Source: Enoplosus armatus (Eukaryota > Chordata > Actinopteri > Centrarchiformes > Enoplosidae). From it: a stretch of 64,000 bases of DNA. The position numbers were made by a program, and so were the translations under genes. How positions within the stretch are numbered: position 1 is the stretch's first letter; each line of letters opens with the position of its first letter. The notes below the pieces were generated by a model. The model worked only from the letters and a program-made list of their open reading frames with translations, was not told where the DNA came from and searched no databases. This document shows, one piece after another, positions 12,901 through 46,900 of this stretch. The stretch covers positions 14,889,501-14,953,500 of the forward strand of contig NC_092193.1 of the NCBI RefSeq assembly GCF_043641665.1, in the 5' to 3' direction.

Positions 12901-15599
12901 AGATTAAGATTTCATTGTTCTCATATATTTTTATCAATCGGTGGAGGGCAGAGCTGACTCAAGATGGGCGAAGTAAAAGATAGAAACAGTTGGAGGGTGT
13001 TCACGGGTTGGCACGTTTTGTTTTTTTTAAACTTGTGCAACATGTCCACACAGGGGTGATGGACTCACGTTACCTAGTGGTGTGCTGTGGGAGCGTCCTG
13101 TCCTGCATCTTGTGAATGGACGTTTTAATTGTTGTCATGTTGCACCTGCACATAAATATATGTATATAATTATACTTAGATTTATAGAAATACTTAAACA
13201 TGATAGACTTTTTAGAGGTTGTCTGTGGTTGATAAAACATAACCTCCTGTAATGCAACCCAAAAGTGTTTCTCTTATTTTGTCCACAGCACAGGCTTATG
13301 GTACAGTACAAATACAATATCAACAAAAACTCCCTCATCAAACTGACCAATAAATAAAATTGAAATTCAATGCCTCTATGGCACAATATCAGCAAAAAAA
13401 ACCTATGACCTATGGTCTAATGTGTGGACATCCAGACATGCTCACTGTTCTTTGTTTGTTTTATTTTCAGTTTTCAGATTTCACAAGTCAAGAGAAACGA
13501 CAAAACAAAAAATAAATAAAATGTAAAAACAGAACTTATACGCACATAAAAAAAGAAAAGAAAAAGGTGGGTCAGCTGCACCGATATGAAAAAAAACCCC
13601 AAATGTTGCAGATTAACAAATGAAAGAGAAATGCGTGATATTTCAAATTGGATTCAAGTTTCCATTCAGTAGTAGAGGAAAGGCCATCAAATGTAAAAAG
13701 AAAAACACTTGTTTTTTTTGTTGATTCAGAGTTAAATGAGCGTAGCTGTGTCAGTGGAATAATGAAAATAATCTCATTTAACCCTTTTTTAAAAACATGG
13801 AGCAACAAATGTCCAATATAAATGTATTACTGAAGTGAGTGAGATCATGGAAGATTATCTAAACTAAAAATACACACACCCTCTTGTTAAACTGTAAAAC
13901 ATAATGTGGACTTTTGCACACCTTTGCTGACACATTTTCCCTTTTCTTCTGTCTTTCGGTGGTAAACATTATAAACAAGACTTGAGTCCAGCTTTCTCTC
14001 TAATCGTCCACTCAGTATTGATTAACTCCAACATGATCTAATGTCCTCAATCTCCTTTCGTCACGAGAAGCTCGGTGTTTCAATCAATGACCTGCGTCCT
14101 AACAGCCCGATACTTAGGGAACAAAAAAAGAAAAGAAATGGTGTACTTCTGAGAAAGCACACGCTATCAGTTCACAACAAGGGCAAATCACATCCATGCA
14201 AAACAATTTTAATGCCCTTGATATCTAACAAACACTTCATGTACAAACATACAAGAAACTGCTCATTGTAGGGAGACACTTATGAGTCAGTTGATCACAG
14301 TTTGCTACTAGTACTCAAACACTTCAAATCTGCAAGGACTGGCCAATAGACAGAAATGTAAGACAGAGTTTCCCATGTAGAAATACTTATTGTTTAACAC
14401 CTTCACATCTGTAATAAATTATAATTTTGTTAATAAAGGTAGAGAGGTAGGGCGTGGTGTAATGCTGTCATAAAGCCTTTGCCAGCTTCAGTCTGTAACA
14501 TAAAAGGGTTGGTCTAAGTCAAGCGTTCAGTACTTGTATTAACACCCAAAGACTGTGTGCTGCTAAGGTTTCTGTCCCTTTTAGCTGACAGCCTTCCCAC
14601 TAGAGGGCACCCTCACATATGAATACAGTAGCTTGATGAGAGGAACAGAAATCACCTGGGAGTTTCCAGGCAGGTCAGATAGCACCATACAGTCGCACGT
14701 ACACAGTAGCAGAGAATAAGGAAACACTTTAAAATAAGCTCCAACGGTACAGTTAAAGTTGAGTCATAAATGAGCCACAACAGTGTCATTGATTCAACAA
14801 TACATTAACGGTTGCTTATCAATCACAAATAGCACTCAAGAGCAGCAGGCAGATATTGTGCAGTTTTCTGTTTCTGGCCAGCTCGACTGTATTCAGACGA
14901 TTTCTTTCTTTCTTTCTTTTTTTTTTAAGTCTTGTTACATGAAATGAGGTGAATGAAGAGAGTTGCTGAGCTGAAACCTGAGCATGCCTGGCTTATTTTA
15001 CTTGCAGGGCAGATAAAGTGTCTCTCAGGTCTCAGGTCAGACTTTGTCGCTCCGGTGTTGATCTTGGCAGTCTGTGGTTTGCTTGTACTTAAGTCTCCAA
15101 TGTTGCAGCAGTAACATCAGCGGCTCAGACGGGAAAACATCAGGCTCAGTTGGTGGTCCGGTACGTGTCAGTGCTTCTCCCATAGATCTTAGCTGCCAGT
15201 CATATTGATGCAGTGTTTTTGTGGACTTTATTCTGAATGAATTTATTGTGGCACCATTTTTTTTTTTTGCTCAGTGACAGTTTGTAAACAGCTTTATGCA
15301 GGAGGATAAAGCACTAGTGGATTGTTACCCCAACGAAGGCAGACAGGTTTTATGAACCTAATCCAGTGTTTACCAGCTGGTCTTGCTCTTAAGGAGCTAG
15401 TCAGAGTCCATTTAATCATCTAAGTCCAACAACAAGACCAAAAGAATGAAACTCAGACCATTTTCTATCTCCCTATGAGAAAGTGTCGGTATTTGTAGTC
15501 CCTTGTCTTCCACCCAGAAGGCACAGGATGAATACATCGCTGCGGTGAGGAGTTTGGCACTGATGATTGAGTATGCTGTGACAGTCCCTTATGAGCAAG
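12901..15599. other. Intergenic sequence and probable long stap2 3' UTR
   Basis: No exon with conserved protein content is seen on either strand. The block is AT-rich, with A-runs near 13.5 kb and a TTTC run at 14901-14918. The minus-strand stap2 3' UTR probably fills much of it. A candidate AATAAA on the minus strand is at 13460-13465, about 2.1 kb past the stop. The segment from 12.9 kb to about 13.4 kb would then be the true intergenic gap to the semaphorin promoter. Confidence 0.35.
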
Positions 15600-17873
15600 T
15601 CACTCCTGACTGGCTCGCCTCTTCTCCAGCTTCATTTTGAGTTCCTCGTTGAGTGCTGTGGAGAGAAACACACTAGGTCTGACCTAATACCCACACTTGC
15701 GGTCTTGAGCACTTAAGTGCAGGTAGTAAGCAAGTGCATCCCATGTCGGAAAATGACCAACACACAGTCCACTTAACCCACACTCGATGCACACTTCGGT
15801 CTACTGCGCCACACCAGCCCAGCTGTTTTAGCACTGACATTTATCAGCAGACTACAAAGTTATGGCAGAACCTCCACAGATGTTTATCACATATTAGCAA
15901 TCCCCTCTCCTTGATAGAATATCTGACACTGTCAAGATAAATATTAAATATCATATCCTTTTATCAAAGAGATATGTTCTGTCCTTAAAAATGTTATCAG
16001 ATATAAACCATTCATTAATATCATGTTTGGTCTCTTATGCTCAGTAGACCTACGGGTTTCTGGATAACTTCTAATTACTTAATTAACTGTATTACTCCTC
16101 TCAGCTCCTGAATGTGTGTGTTTTTTTTACTGTCATCTGATTGTACCCTGTGCACTATTTATATTTGCGGGAGTGAAGGGATGTCCTTATTAATCAAGCG
16201 TGTCCCAGTGAGCTCTGATAAACTTCCTCACGCTCGCGGTCCTAACAGGCACTCGGGCACTGTGGCAATTACCGGATACCTCACACAAGCAGCCTCTTGT
16301 GGGTATTGGGACCAATTAAGTTGAAATAGAACTGGTAATAAATCCGGATGGACTGCACTGTCTACTCACTCTGTGCGAGAGGTGAAGGGGAGAGGATGAG
16401 CCGTCTCATCGGGTTGGTGGGCGAGGCTGGCACTGGTGAGGTCAGGATACGGCGGTCGGGGGCCGGAGACCTGGACAGGGGGCTGCTGGGCCAACGATCT
16501 GCACCAGAATGAAAGCAGTGATCATTATCTGTCTGTGACTGTGTGCATGTGGTTCACGTGACCGTGACAAACCTTGTTTTGGAGGCAGGGCAGGAGCCTT
16601 TGGCAGGGGGCTGGAGGGGGCAGTGTGAAGGATCCTTTCTCCATTCTCATCATTGGCAGAAACGTATGCTGATGACACAAACAGTTTTATGTGGTCAGCC
16701 TCATTGATCGCTTAAAAAAATAAAATAAAAAAAACACACAGGAAGACAAAACAAAACAATCTTGAGAATATGTGTGTGTGCTGCACGGTCGCCTCACTGA
16801 TGTTCTCTTCGTAGGGCTCCTCCAGTAGGAAAGGCTGCAGAGTTCCTGCTGTCTTCTCTACCAGAGCGTCGATTACCTCATGAAGGTCAGCACAGGGAAT
16901 CTGGAAGAGGAAACCTGATGTATTACATGGCCAAAGTTGGTTTGTACATACAGTCTGAGACATTGCTGATTGCAGTCATCTCAAAACCTTACTCCAATCT
17001 GTCATTTTCATGTTCTACACTTTTTTTGCTGTTCTTTGTTAATTTTTTCCTCTATGTGCTGAGTTGTTGCCATGTCCTCCAAAATCCTGAATCCTTTAAA
17101 AAACACATAAATATGTGAAGATGCAGCTTACATCTGACAAGTTGTCAGAAAGGGTGTTTTTATCTGACAGCAAACAAGACAAAGAGCCGTTTGGAGATTT
17201 GCAGCATCACATATTTGACTTCCCTCTTAACAAATCTGTTATGTCCATCAATCTAATATGCCTGTTTTGTATCGCTACCAATGCTATTAAGCAGATCAGG
17301 TATTGGTCATGATGTGACTCATCCACATTTAAAAAAATAACAACTTATAATTACATTAAATTGATTCTGATAACACACAGTGTGTATAAAGATTATAAAT
17401 CTGATAAAAGAGATCAACCTGAGGTTTAAAACACAATCATGATATAATATTAAATACTGTGAATATATAAATAAGTCAATTATAATTAGGCAGAAATGTA
17501 TAATTCCACCTTGTGAAATGTTGTATGTCTCCATGTGTTACACACTTACAGGGTTTTCTACATCAATGACATAACCACCTTGATCCCTCTGAGTGACACG
17601 GTAATGTCTGAACACTGACCTGCAGAAAAAGAGAGACAACAGAATGCTTAGAACGTGTGCAGTGGATGTTCTGTGTTGTGTTATGTGACTGTGCTATTTG
17701 CAGCTGTGGTGTCCAGATGTTCAGCAGGTGTTTACCCATTGAGGTCCTGCCGAGTGGTGACAGCCAGTGAGCATCCGTCTCTCCCTGGACGGAGCAACAT
17801 GTTGCCGCAGTCAGGGTGTCTCTCTAAAAGGACCTCGGCCTCTGTCCGAGACACAGGGCGAAAACACCTGCAT

Positions 17874-17910
<37 letters not shown>

Positions 17911-19624
17911 AGTCACGCACATACACTAGATGCTATAGCTACAGTGCACCTTTTCAACACAACACAGAGGAGAACTCACGGTGGGATCTCTCCCACTAAA
18001 GGCACGGAGAGGGGCGAGGGAGGAGCACGCGTGGGAGTGCGAGTTCTCCGTCTGGACCTTTCTTTGTCCACCACCTCCTTCAGCATCTGGAGCTGGCCTG
18101 GCAGCAGCGTGAGACAGGACGGTACATTCAGCTGTGATTGGGACAGAGGGGAGAACGCTTAATAAGACAGCTCAAGAGAGAGACAAATAGCTAGAGGATT
18201 GCAGGTGAAGCAGGTGTGCAAAAGATGAATAATTACATCTACAACAGAGTAGAGGAAACCTTTCCACAGCTCCCTTGATTCCAAGTTAGGTGCCTGGAAA
18301 AGACAACAGCACTTTTACACCTTGCAAAAAGTGTTAATTTAATATATATGTCTGTTTGTGTGTGTGTTCAGTGGTATTACTGTGAGTTTGGTCTCTCCAT
18401 CCTTCATTCGCAGAATGAGTCTGGCCGCCTCCAGGTTTCTGTCCCGGCTGCAGTCGTCCTTCAGGGACACAAACCCACTGAGGTCCAGCTTCTCCACATA
18501 CTGTAACACACACACGTTTCAGTGTCAACACACTATGATGCATAAAAGAAAAACTAAATGTATGCAGTCTGAAACTTACATGAGTGTCCTTGGCGTTATT
18601 GAAGAAATACAAAGAATTCCCACACAGACAGGTCCACAGCCGCCTGGATGCCTGTCACGCACAGATGTCACACACAGATGTAAGCATTAAAATAAGGGGG
18701 GATACACTGCTGTGGCAACAACAGCGCTGTTTGTCACATCTGTGTAATGGATATTTCCCCACATTTCCTGTCCCAAGAGATGGATTGGGAGCGAGCCACA
18801 GCTGCTGTCAGTCTGTGGCCATGGATCAGTGCAATCCCCTGCACCTGAGCCAGGCTCACATTACATGTCTATATTGCATTAAAATGAGCCTAATGAGAGA
18901 GGGTGGGCCTTGGGGGGGGGGGGGGGGGGGGGTTATCCCAGTCTTTGCCACCTTATATCGCCTACAAATAAAGACAATATGCAAAAGAATGAATGAATGA
19001 ATATTATCAGCTTCACTGTATGTAACTTTGTATTTGACATACACACTTCAGGGATCAGGCTGTCAGAACAATATGTCAAAAGGAGATCTCTGAGTCAGCA
19101 GTGAATTCTGGGAGATGAAAAAGCCCGGCAGACGTACTGTATGTGACACAGAAGCCTAATTATTAAGATAAGGGACAGACATAAATCCCCCATGTGATGT
19201 AATTGAAATGGCAATGTTTTGACAGCGGTCGGGTTTCCAGCGATTCATACGTCGTGATTCAGTCATGGATTGTTGCATGCTTTCCCAGTCTGATTCTTGC
19301 AAAACGAGATTTAACAGCACAACAAATCTGTGATCCGCTATGTGCAGCGATCCCCACCAGCACCGGTGCACAGTCTCGCCTCGCCCATTCCAATAAGGAA
19401 GTTGACATCTCCCAGGCGATGGGGGAACAGCCGGCAAACACACACACACTGACCACCGCTATCCACAGCATGTGGTGGAAACAACATGGCACTTGATCTG
19501 CACCGGGAGAGCCTACCTTTTCTTTCGGTGCTCGCTTCTCCAGGTATCCCTCGTAGTAGCAGGGCGGGAGCTGCGCCCGGGGTCCCCCTGGCCCGGAGCG
19601 CTGCCTGACGGGTGCAGCCGCCAT
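15600..19624 (-). CDS. stap2: STAP2, signal-transducing adaptor with PH and SH2-like domains (11 exons)
   Basis: A cytoplasmic adaptor that modulates STAT3/STAT5, NF-kB and receptor tyrosine kinase signalling. Exons in transcript order: 19517-19624, 18580-18651, 18381-18500, 18237-18293, 17980-18131, 17736-17867, 17550-17619, 16798-16900, 16573-16668, 16370-16498, 15600-15655. All phases agree; 364 aa against about 403 in human. The PH domain spans about 20-130 (CYYEGYLEKRAP, YFFNNAKD, YVEKLDL, WKGFLYSVVD). The SH2 domain spans about 172-268 and has the phosphate-binding Arg in CGNMLLRPGRDG, then FRHYRV and GGYVIDVENP. A conserved tyrosine follows at about 273 (NITYVSANDENG, cf. human GYVEADKENG). 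A Pro-rich tail ends NEELKMKLEKRRASQE, like human AELQKKLEKRRALEH. The intron ending at 18131 uses donor GTAATT. The tail between SH2 and C-terminus is shorter than in human. The start at 19624 aligns with the human start. Confidence 0.95.
17875..17907. repeat. (CA)n microsatellite abutting the stap2 SH2 exon acceptor
   Basis: On the minus (transcribed) strand this is a TG tract ending about 6 bases before the AG of exon 17736-17867. Confidence 0.95.
18912..18932 (+). repeat. Run of 21 consecutive G
   Basis: Uninterrupted G homopolymer in stap2 intron 1, seen as a C-run on the transcribed strand. It could form intramolecular quadruplex DNA and is also a likely place for length error. Confidence 0.9.
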
Positions 19625-22600
19625 GAGTGTCGCTGGCTGGGCACCGACAGAGGACAAAGGGGCGCTGAGTAATTCGGGGAGTGACACGCCTTCCCCGATG
19701 AGATAGTGCTGTGGCAATAACCCAACAGCTGGCTGGTGTAGCCTGCTGTGTCTGCGGATCATGCAGACGGGTGGTGGTGCAGATTAAAAATTGGATGGTT
19801 GGGGGATAAATGTCCAAAGTATAGCGATGTTTTTGAGCAAAAATGAACAATTGTGCAAAGGATGGATTTAAATAAAGGTCAGGTGTGCTACATGTAAAAA
19901 TAGATAATCCTAAATGATTTCTATGATTTCTTTCTGCATCAGTGTATAACCTTATCATTCAATTGTACACATTTAAAACCAATTCAACTGCAGCAGGGCT
20001 GCTGTAATTATCTGTAAAGACACACTGGGAGCCAAATTACTTAATATTTATTTGAAGAAGCGAATGAACAGCATCCATTCCCTTTTACATAGTAACAAAA
20101 ATATACAATACACAGAAGATTACACTTAGTATAGAGGTAATCCATATATCCTAAAGATAATCCAGGATAATCCCACTTTGAGTCTCCCCACAGTGTCACA
20201 GTTACAAAAATAAGGCATTGCCTAAGAAACAGAAGCTGCAATGAAGACACATGCAAAGCAATTACATTTGAACACAGAAAAGTCCTCTAACGTTAGGCAT
20301 AATAAAATAAAGCTTTAAAGTCTGATAATACTTCATTCATCAATATTGCAAAGTTGAGACACTCATAGGTATGGATGCAATACAGGCCATCACAGAATGT
20401 AGTGTTGCAATCAATGTCAGCCGCTGCAGTCAGACAACTATTTCAGCTGTGACAGGAGCAGCACACAAACATTGATCTCAGCCCTTTGTCCCACAACATA
20501 ATTCGCCATCAATATTACACTGCTGTATAATAGCTCAAACTGAACCATTGACCTCCTTTCCCCCTCTCAAACTCTGGGCTTTTGATTTAGTGTAATGAGA
20601 CATGTAAACCCACACCTGAACCACAGTTATTACTCTGCACAGCTAAAGCCCACTGGCCCTATACATAACATGAATAACATAGGAGGCATGCAAACACATC
20701 ATTTAAGAGGCACATACTATGATAACAATGAGGAGATTATTCCAGGGATGGACCAGGAGACTGAGCTCCAGAGGCACCATGGGATTGGGATGGGGCCGAT
20801 AATGAGAAAGGGGGGTAGGGGTACAGGGGGCAGGTGGTGAATAAAGACTAGTGGGGGAGGGAGGGCATAATCCACTGCTGTGTGCCCTTCCCTGCTGAAA
20901 AGACCTGTCTGTTCCGCTCCCAGTTTAAACAGAGATGGGATGAGATGAGTGGGGCGGGGGGCGGTCTAACAAGGGGATCATGACAAGAGGAGAAAGTTGG
21001 CATTTTAGAGAACAGCACAAACCCTCACAGTTCATAGTCAGCTTGTAATAGGCTTAATTGAAACTGAAACCGGCTATTGTGTATAGGCCTTCCTCATTAT
21101 TAGTAAATTCGGAACACAATAGTTGGGAGACGGCATTTTCTGTCAGGTCTGCTGCACAGTTTCAGCCTGAAAACTGAGGCAGGTACAAAAACACCCGAAA
21201 CACATCAGATTAATTTCCATGCTCCAAATTATAGGTTAGAGTACTAAAGCCAAGCTTACCCCAGCACTATGGGGGAAAAACAAACCACAGACTGAAAATT
21301 CATTGACAAACAGTTGGGTAAAAGTCCACAAAACATTGTGAGCGACACTGCCAGCAGTATCAATAGAGCCTGAGAGAATAGAGGGACTGAAGGATGCATG
21401 CATATGGCTTTGGAGTGATGCTGCAAAATATTTGGGGCGGGGGTGAGCCATGTTACATAGTTGTGGGTTGCACTGTAATGGAAACAAATGCCTGCTTTTC
21501 TTCTTTAAAATGTGGAGTAAATAAAAAGGGAAAATAAGATGTTTGCATGTAATCATCTCAAATATTACCCTTATATTAACCTTAATTTCCTGTACGAAAT
21601 ATGTTTCCTTTCAATGACAAAAAGCAGCCTTGTCCAATTTGGGAATTTGTGCAACCTTTCTTTGGCATGAGCTCTAAGAGAAGAAAGTGGAGTGCAGTGA
21701 GAAACATTTGAAGAGCTGTAGGTAAATTAAGTCACTGACAGCTTAACAACTATTAGAGTGATAAAGGTTATATAGCTAAGCATATTTACGGACGCCCTCC
21801 AGCTCTTAGGAAATCGACTATAAAACAACTTTTTCTGCCTTGAATAAACTTAGCTAATGTTTGTGAAACGCGCTGAAGAGTTTCTCTGATCAGCAGTAGT
21901 GTAAGAATGAAAAAAACATTTAATACAGCAGTCAGTCAATGTTACCTGCTGACTGGCTCCAGCTATTTTTAAAGTTTCATATATATTTTGGGGGAAAGAA
22001 ATCGACACAAAGACAAGCGACATAAGACATAAGACAAACCACCCAACGTGTATTTGGTAAGAGATAACAGAGGCCATATGATGGTGCCACTCAAACCAAT
22101 AGCTAAGAATGATCTCTAGTTCCACCAGGTGGCAGTGGAGGATAGCCTCAAACATTAACAAAAGGCAGTCCATGGCCTCCATGTTGACTAACTAGTCCAA
22201 GATGACAACAGTACGAAAGCCTGAAGGCCACAGCAGTGAAAACTGGGAGTGTAGAAAACTGCTTAGAAGGAAGCATGCGTATACATGCATGTGTGTAGTA
22301 CCAATACGAATGAAGTAGGTTAGGAATATAAGAATAAAGTAGTTGCACTTCTTAGTGTTTGTGAATACTGCTGGACATGTCAGTACAGATGTCATCCTCA
22401 TCAGTCATCAGTCATCAGTCCCAGTGATGGAGGTGTAGTGTACGAAGTGCTCAGGTGCATAGAAAATGAATGTAGGGACTCAGGATATGGTAAATGCTCC
22501 CAAACATTACACCGTCATTTTTCTGCTTACTCTTTTTAAAAATCTGTTACATCTTGACATAATCTGACAGAATAAAAAAAGCTCTTTACTCAAATAACTC

Positions 22601-22753
22601 CTACATATAAAAATTAGGTCCCTGTCTTGAGATGTTAACCCTTTAATTACAATAAAGAAAAAATATCTTCTGATTATTGAGAGCTGATAATCCTCTATCA
22701 TCCACCCCTTTTCATCTTCTCCATCCTGCTGCCCCCCTCTTGCCTTGCTGTCT
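19625..22753. other. stap2 5' flank and probable sh3gl1 3' UTR
   Basis: No coding exon is recognised. The left few hundred bases hold the stap2 leader and promoter. Most of 20.05-22.75 kb is probably the long minus-strand 3' UTR of sh3gl1. It contains G-rich patches near 20.8-20.97 kb and a three-fold CATCAGT tandem at about 22402-22423. Confidence 0.4.
20047..20052 (-). terminator. sh3gl1: Candidate sh3gl1 polyadenylation signal (AATAAA on minus strand)
   Basis: TTTATT on the plus strand reads AATAAA on the minus strand, about 2.7 kb past the sh3gl1 stop. Several other A/T-rich sites exist, so the choice is tentative. Confidence 0.3.
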
Positions 22754-30908
<8,155 letters not shown>

Positions 30909-31119
30909 CTTGCACCGTCAGTGTTGGCACCTAGACCTCGACGGGGAAATTGCGTTTTAAAATAAGTTAGTTGCTGTGGGTTTGTAGTTTACAGCACCGA
31001 CAGCAGCCGAGCTACACGTCTTCAAACTTTGCACCGTAGATGTGAAACTTACTAGGCAACCACAATTTCCTGGCCTCAGTTTCATGTGGGAGGCTCCATC
31101 CTGGTGGATAAACTGGGTC

Positions 31120-31176
<57 letters not shown>

Positions 31177-31412
31177 ACGCACGCACGCATATCATGCATC
31201 CAAACATCCCTCTTTCTCAGCAAAATGTCACAATGAATAAATTGTTGACTTTAGCTGAGACAGACATCCATTAACCCCCATAAAACATTACTTTACTGTA
31301 TATTGCTGCTGCCTACTTTTGGTTTATAGTAAACCAAAATATTATTTGAAAAATATCTGATTCTCTATTTATATGAGTTTTGTTAAAATAAGTAGTTATT
31401 TAAGTTAATATA
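30909..31412 (-). promoter_or_regulatory. sh3gl1: sh3gl1 5' UTR and promoter region
   Basis: The sequence directly upstream of the sh3gl1 ATG, with several CpGs near 30.90-31.05 kb. A CA microsatellite at 31122-31174 bounds it. No TATA box is obvious. Confidence 0.4.
31122..31174. repeat. (AC)n microsatellite, about 26 units
   Basis: Pure AC repeat followed by GTACGCACGCACGC, about 215 bases upstream of the sh3gl1 start. Confidence 0.95.
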
Positions 31413-31580
31413 GGGCTGCAACTAATGATTATTTTCATCATTCATCATCATTCATTAATTTACCTATTATTTTCTCGATTTGTCATTAGGCTCATTAAAT
31501 CTAAAATATCAGAAGAAAATTAAAAAGGCCTATCACAATTTCCTAGAACCAAAGGTGAAGTCTTCAATCTTTTTTGGCAA
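31413..31580 (+). mobile_element. Interspersed element, copy A (GGGCTGCAACTAATGATT type)
   Basis: It begins GGGCTGCAACTAATGATTAT and continues with TTTCTCGATTTGTC-like sequence. This is a dispersed element that I recall as very common in percomorph fish, possibly a hAT-like MITE. Two more copies are at 42704-42970 and 47194-47468. Confidence 0.6.
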
Positions 31581-34267
31581 AAACATCTTAACTCAAAGTC
31601 CTCAGTAAGAGATGGTTGAAAGCTCCAGAAAAAAAGTAATTTTAGTAACTTTTTTTGAAAGGAATACAATATGCACACAACACAAATGCTCGTGATTCAC
31701 TTTAGAACAGTTGTGGCCATTTACATTCGCAGGATTATAATTTCAGATCCGTGATCAGACACGGATTGGGTGTCTGATCAGTCAACGATGTGCGAGAGAT
31801 AAACATGAAATCCAAATTCAAGACTCAGTAAGACTCAATGAAACATTTCAAAAGAAAAAGAAACCATTTATTACATTCTTAAAACCACATATAATGTATC
31901 CCATTGGGCAACAATATATATCGCGCTGTGTGACTCAGTTACTCTTGGACTAGTAATATACCTCTTGTACATTTTGTCATACAGGGAAAGAGAAGGGAGA
32001 CAAACTATGCTTTTTTGTTTGTACTTTTCCTAATCTTTCTTCAATTAAAAAAATAGATCACTGACTTTACAAGACAGAAGTGGAGACACGTAAAGAAAAA
32101 GGTGGATAAAAGACTGACAAATAAATGAAAATCACAGCAAAAGAAACATTAAACCCCAATAAAGAAAACTCTAACTGATTCATTTTTTTTATTATTCCTA
32201 TGTCTCGGAAAATTTCATGTTACAATATTAGGACAAACGGGAAGGGCTTTGACACTTTGTGAGTAACATTCACAAAAATAGAACTTACGTCCACAGTGAT
32301 TATGGTTATGGGTCTCATCTTAGGTGCAAAAGGTGTGAGGAGCACAAGGCTAAAAGACGACACTGGTAATAAAAGGGTCAAGAGATCACAGCTAGCTCCC
32401 TGAGCGGCAGGCAGCAGGTCCTCAGACTCTGCTCGAGAACTTCACAGCACCCCAGGTAAGACATTATCATCATCATCATCATCATCATCTCAATGCAATA
32501 GCAACCTTCAGAAAGCTTGTTATCTATGTACATGAAAAATGTAAACAGTTATGGGTGACCTTGTGTGACAGATATGAAATAAAAAAACCAAAACTAATAC
32601 AACAGATTGACTGAAAGCTATTAAATCTTACTGGCATTGAGGCCCAACTCAGGGGGGCAGCTGGTAGCTCTGTCTGGCCTTAGACTTGTGTCCAGTGAGA
32701 AAGAGGAAAGAATAAGTGCTTGGTATTCGGACAAGTGTTGGGTTTGGGACTAAAGTAGAGAGGAACAGCAAATGTACAAAATAATACAGTTGCTCCAACC
32801 AGCGAGGAGAGTTTATGATACATATTATGGACCATCGTTGTCCTGGCCTTTAACCGACTGAAACACTATGAGTGACAGACAATTACACTACACCTACTGA
32901 CTGCTGGTTAGAAACAGGTGGGGGGACCCTGTGTGTCCCATTTTATTTTACAGTTCATGAAGTCATCTTTTGCCTTGCTTTGTCTTTTCCTTAGTGTCCT
33001 GTTTGTCCTCTTGTCTCTTTAGGCAGGGAGGGGTGGGGGGCAGCAACAACGCAGACTGAAAGCTCTCAGTTTGAATGCAGGAAAAAGGCAATGTTTGTTT
33101 ATCCTTTGCTTGAGTACGCTGCCCTAACCCCCCCTGCTGTGTCGCATCTGCAACAAGTGTCCACCCCATCGCTTGCGTGATGGCCGCGCCTAACCCCGCT
33201 GGGTTTGCCATCAGGGCAAGAGGGGGTTTGTTGCCGTGGAAACCTGAGAGTTCTTTCGAGAGAGGAAAACGTCCAGAAAAAGATTTGAGTCAAAATATCC
33301 GGCTTTCGTGAAAAATCCATCTTCGTTTCCCCTCTCTGATTCTTACTATCCACTTTTCTCTCCCTTTCTCTCTCAACTGAACTCACACATTCTTAACTCC
33401 CACCATATACTATATAGTCATCTATTTACATTCTTATTTAAAATATTTTGCTTATAAATGTGTATATAAATTAAAGATAATTTCATCTTGTCCTGTCTCT
33501 AAGTGGCATTTACAAGGAAAGGGGTGTGTGGGACTGAGGTTTCTCATTGCATTACAAGAGCCTACAAAGAGGCAGCACCGAACACTGTCTAAATGTGTGT
33601 GAAGCCGGCTCTCAGCTGATTACAGAGGTCAGCTTTAGCCGTGAGTCATCTCGTATCTGTGTGTTCCTATTTATATCAGAGAAAATGACTCATGATCTTG
33701 GTCCCTAAATGATGGTCAGTACAAGGATGTTGTCTGTATGAATACGCATACGTGTACCATACTGAGATGTATTAATATAGAGAGATAATTGACTGAGAGC
33801 TGTACTAATAGTGAGACTAATATTATGTGTAAAACTCTGTCTCAGACATTGTCAGTACATTCACGGTTGTTAGGTTCTGGCTTGTGCACTGGTGCTTATC
33901 GATGAGGTACATTCATAACTGGTTGGGCGACCCACAGTGGATCTGATGTTCAACAAGTGTTAGAGCTTGGAGCTGTCTCATGCTTAGTGGGCTGCTGTGT
34001 TATTAATACGAAGCCCATCCGCTTGTTGTTAATGCTACAATATGCAGAGGACCATGAGCATGTGCGGTCTGTAGTGTAAGGTGCTTTGCCTGCTGGGAAA
34101 GTGGAGGACTACTTTGGGATCATGGGAGACGGAGTATTTAAAGTCCTGGATTGTCTTTTAACTGCTGGTTGTTGAGCTTCAACATTTCTATCCTACTCTG
34201 TCTCTCTTTTTGCTTCCCTACCTCTTAATACACTCTCTCCATCTGTCTCGATTGTCTATTTGCCTGT
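31581..34267 (-). other. Probable 3' UTR of the ror gene
   Basis: About 2.7 kb without recognisable coding sequence between copy A and the ror stop codon. A candidate minus-strand AATAAA is at 31867-31872, which would give a 3' UTR of about 2.4 kb. It contains an ATC triplet run at 32465-32489 and one copy of a 22-base string repeated at 35317-35338. Confidence 0.45.
32465..32489. repeat. (ATC)n trinucleotide run
   Basis: About eight ATC/CAT units in the probable ror 3' UTR. Confidence 0.9.
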
Positions 34268-46270
<12,003 letters not shown>

Positions 46271-46900
46271 TTTGATGTTTTCTTTGTTTTCTGTGCTGGA
46301 CGGTGAAAACTCGACTACATGTGGTTCATGTAGGTGACAGGAGAGGGGAGAATAAAGCGCTGGAGCCAGAGTGAGCTGGCTCTGTAAATATTAACTTGGT
46401 CCCGGCTGCAGACAGCTCTCGTAAAGCACGACCCAAGGAAAAAAAACTACACGAAACTCCTCTCCTCTATCGCTCGGTCAAGTCCGAGCGGAATAAAAGA
46501 GTGAAGAAAGTCGCTTTGGATCGCATCGTAACTGTCACTGGCGGATAGATTTTGCTCAACTTTTTGACAGAATAGTCCCACGGTGAACGAGCGGTGTTCG
46601 GTGCCCCCCTCTGCGCTCTGACTCTCCGCTCGCTTTCCTCTCAGTCTACCCTGCTAACCTACTTTCTCCAAGCGTGGACTCTCCCATGATCTCACTGCCG
46701 ACAGCTCCTCTCGCAGCTCTCGCGGGGTCGCGCAGACGGGAGCGAGTTTAAGGTGGCTGAGCAAATGATTGACGACAGCGCTCAGTTGTTCCTCACAGGG
46801 ATGCAGTGAGACATAAAGATGATCACTTCCAGCAAATAATAGGAAGGTAATTAGAGCCACAATCAGTTCTGCTTTAGAACAGACATTAATGTGTGCTGTT
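46271..46900 (-). promoter_or_regulatory. ror 5' UTR and promoter region
   Basis: GC- and CpG-richer sequence directly upstream of the ror ATG (ATGAGAG then GTGAGT). The transcription start probably lies between about 46.3 and 46.75 kb. No further 5' exon is evident. Confidence 0.45.

Noticed and set aside
32963..33386. Minus-strand open frames in the ror 3' UTR
   Set aside because: No conserved protein content. They lie between the ror stop and its likely polyadenylation site.
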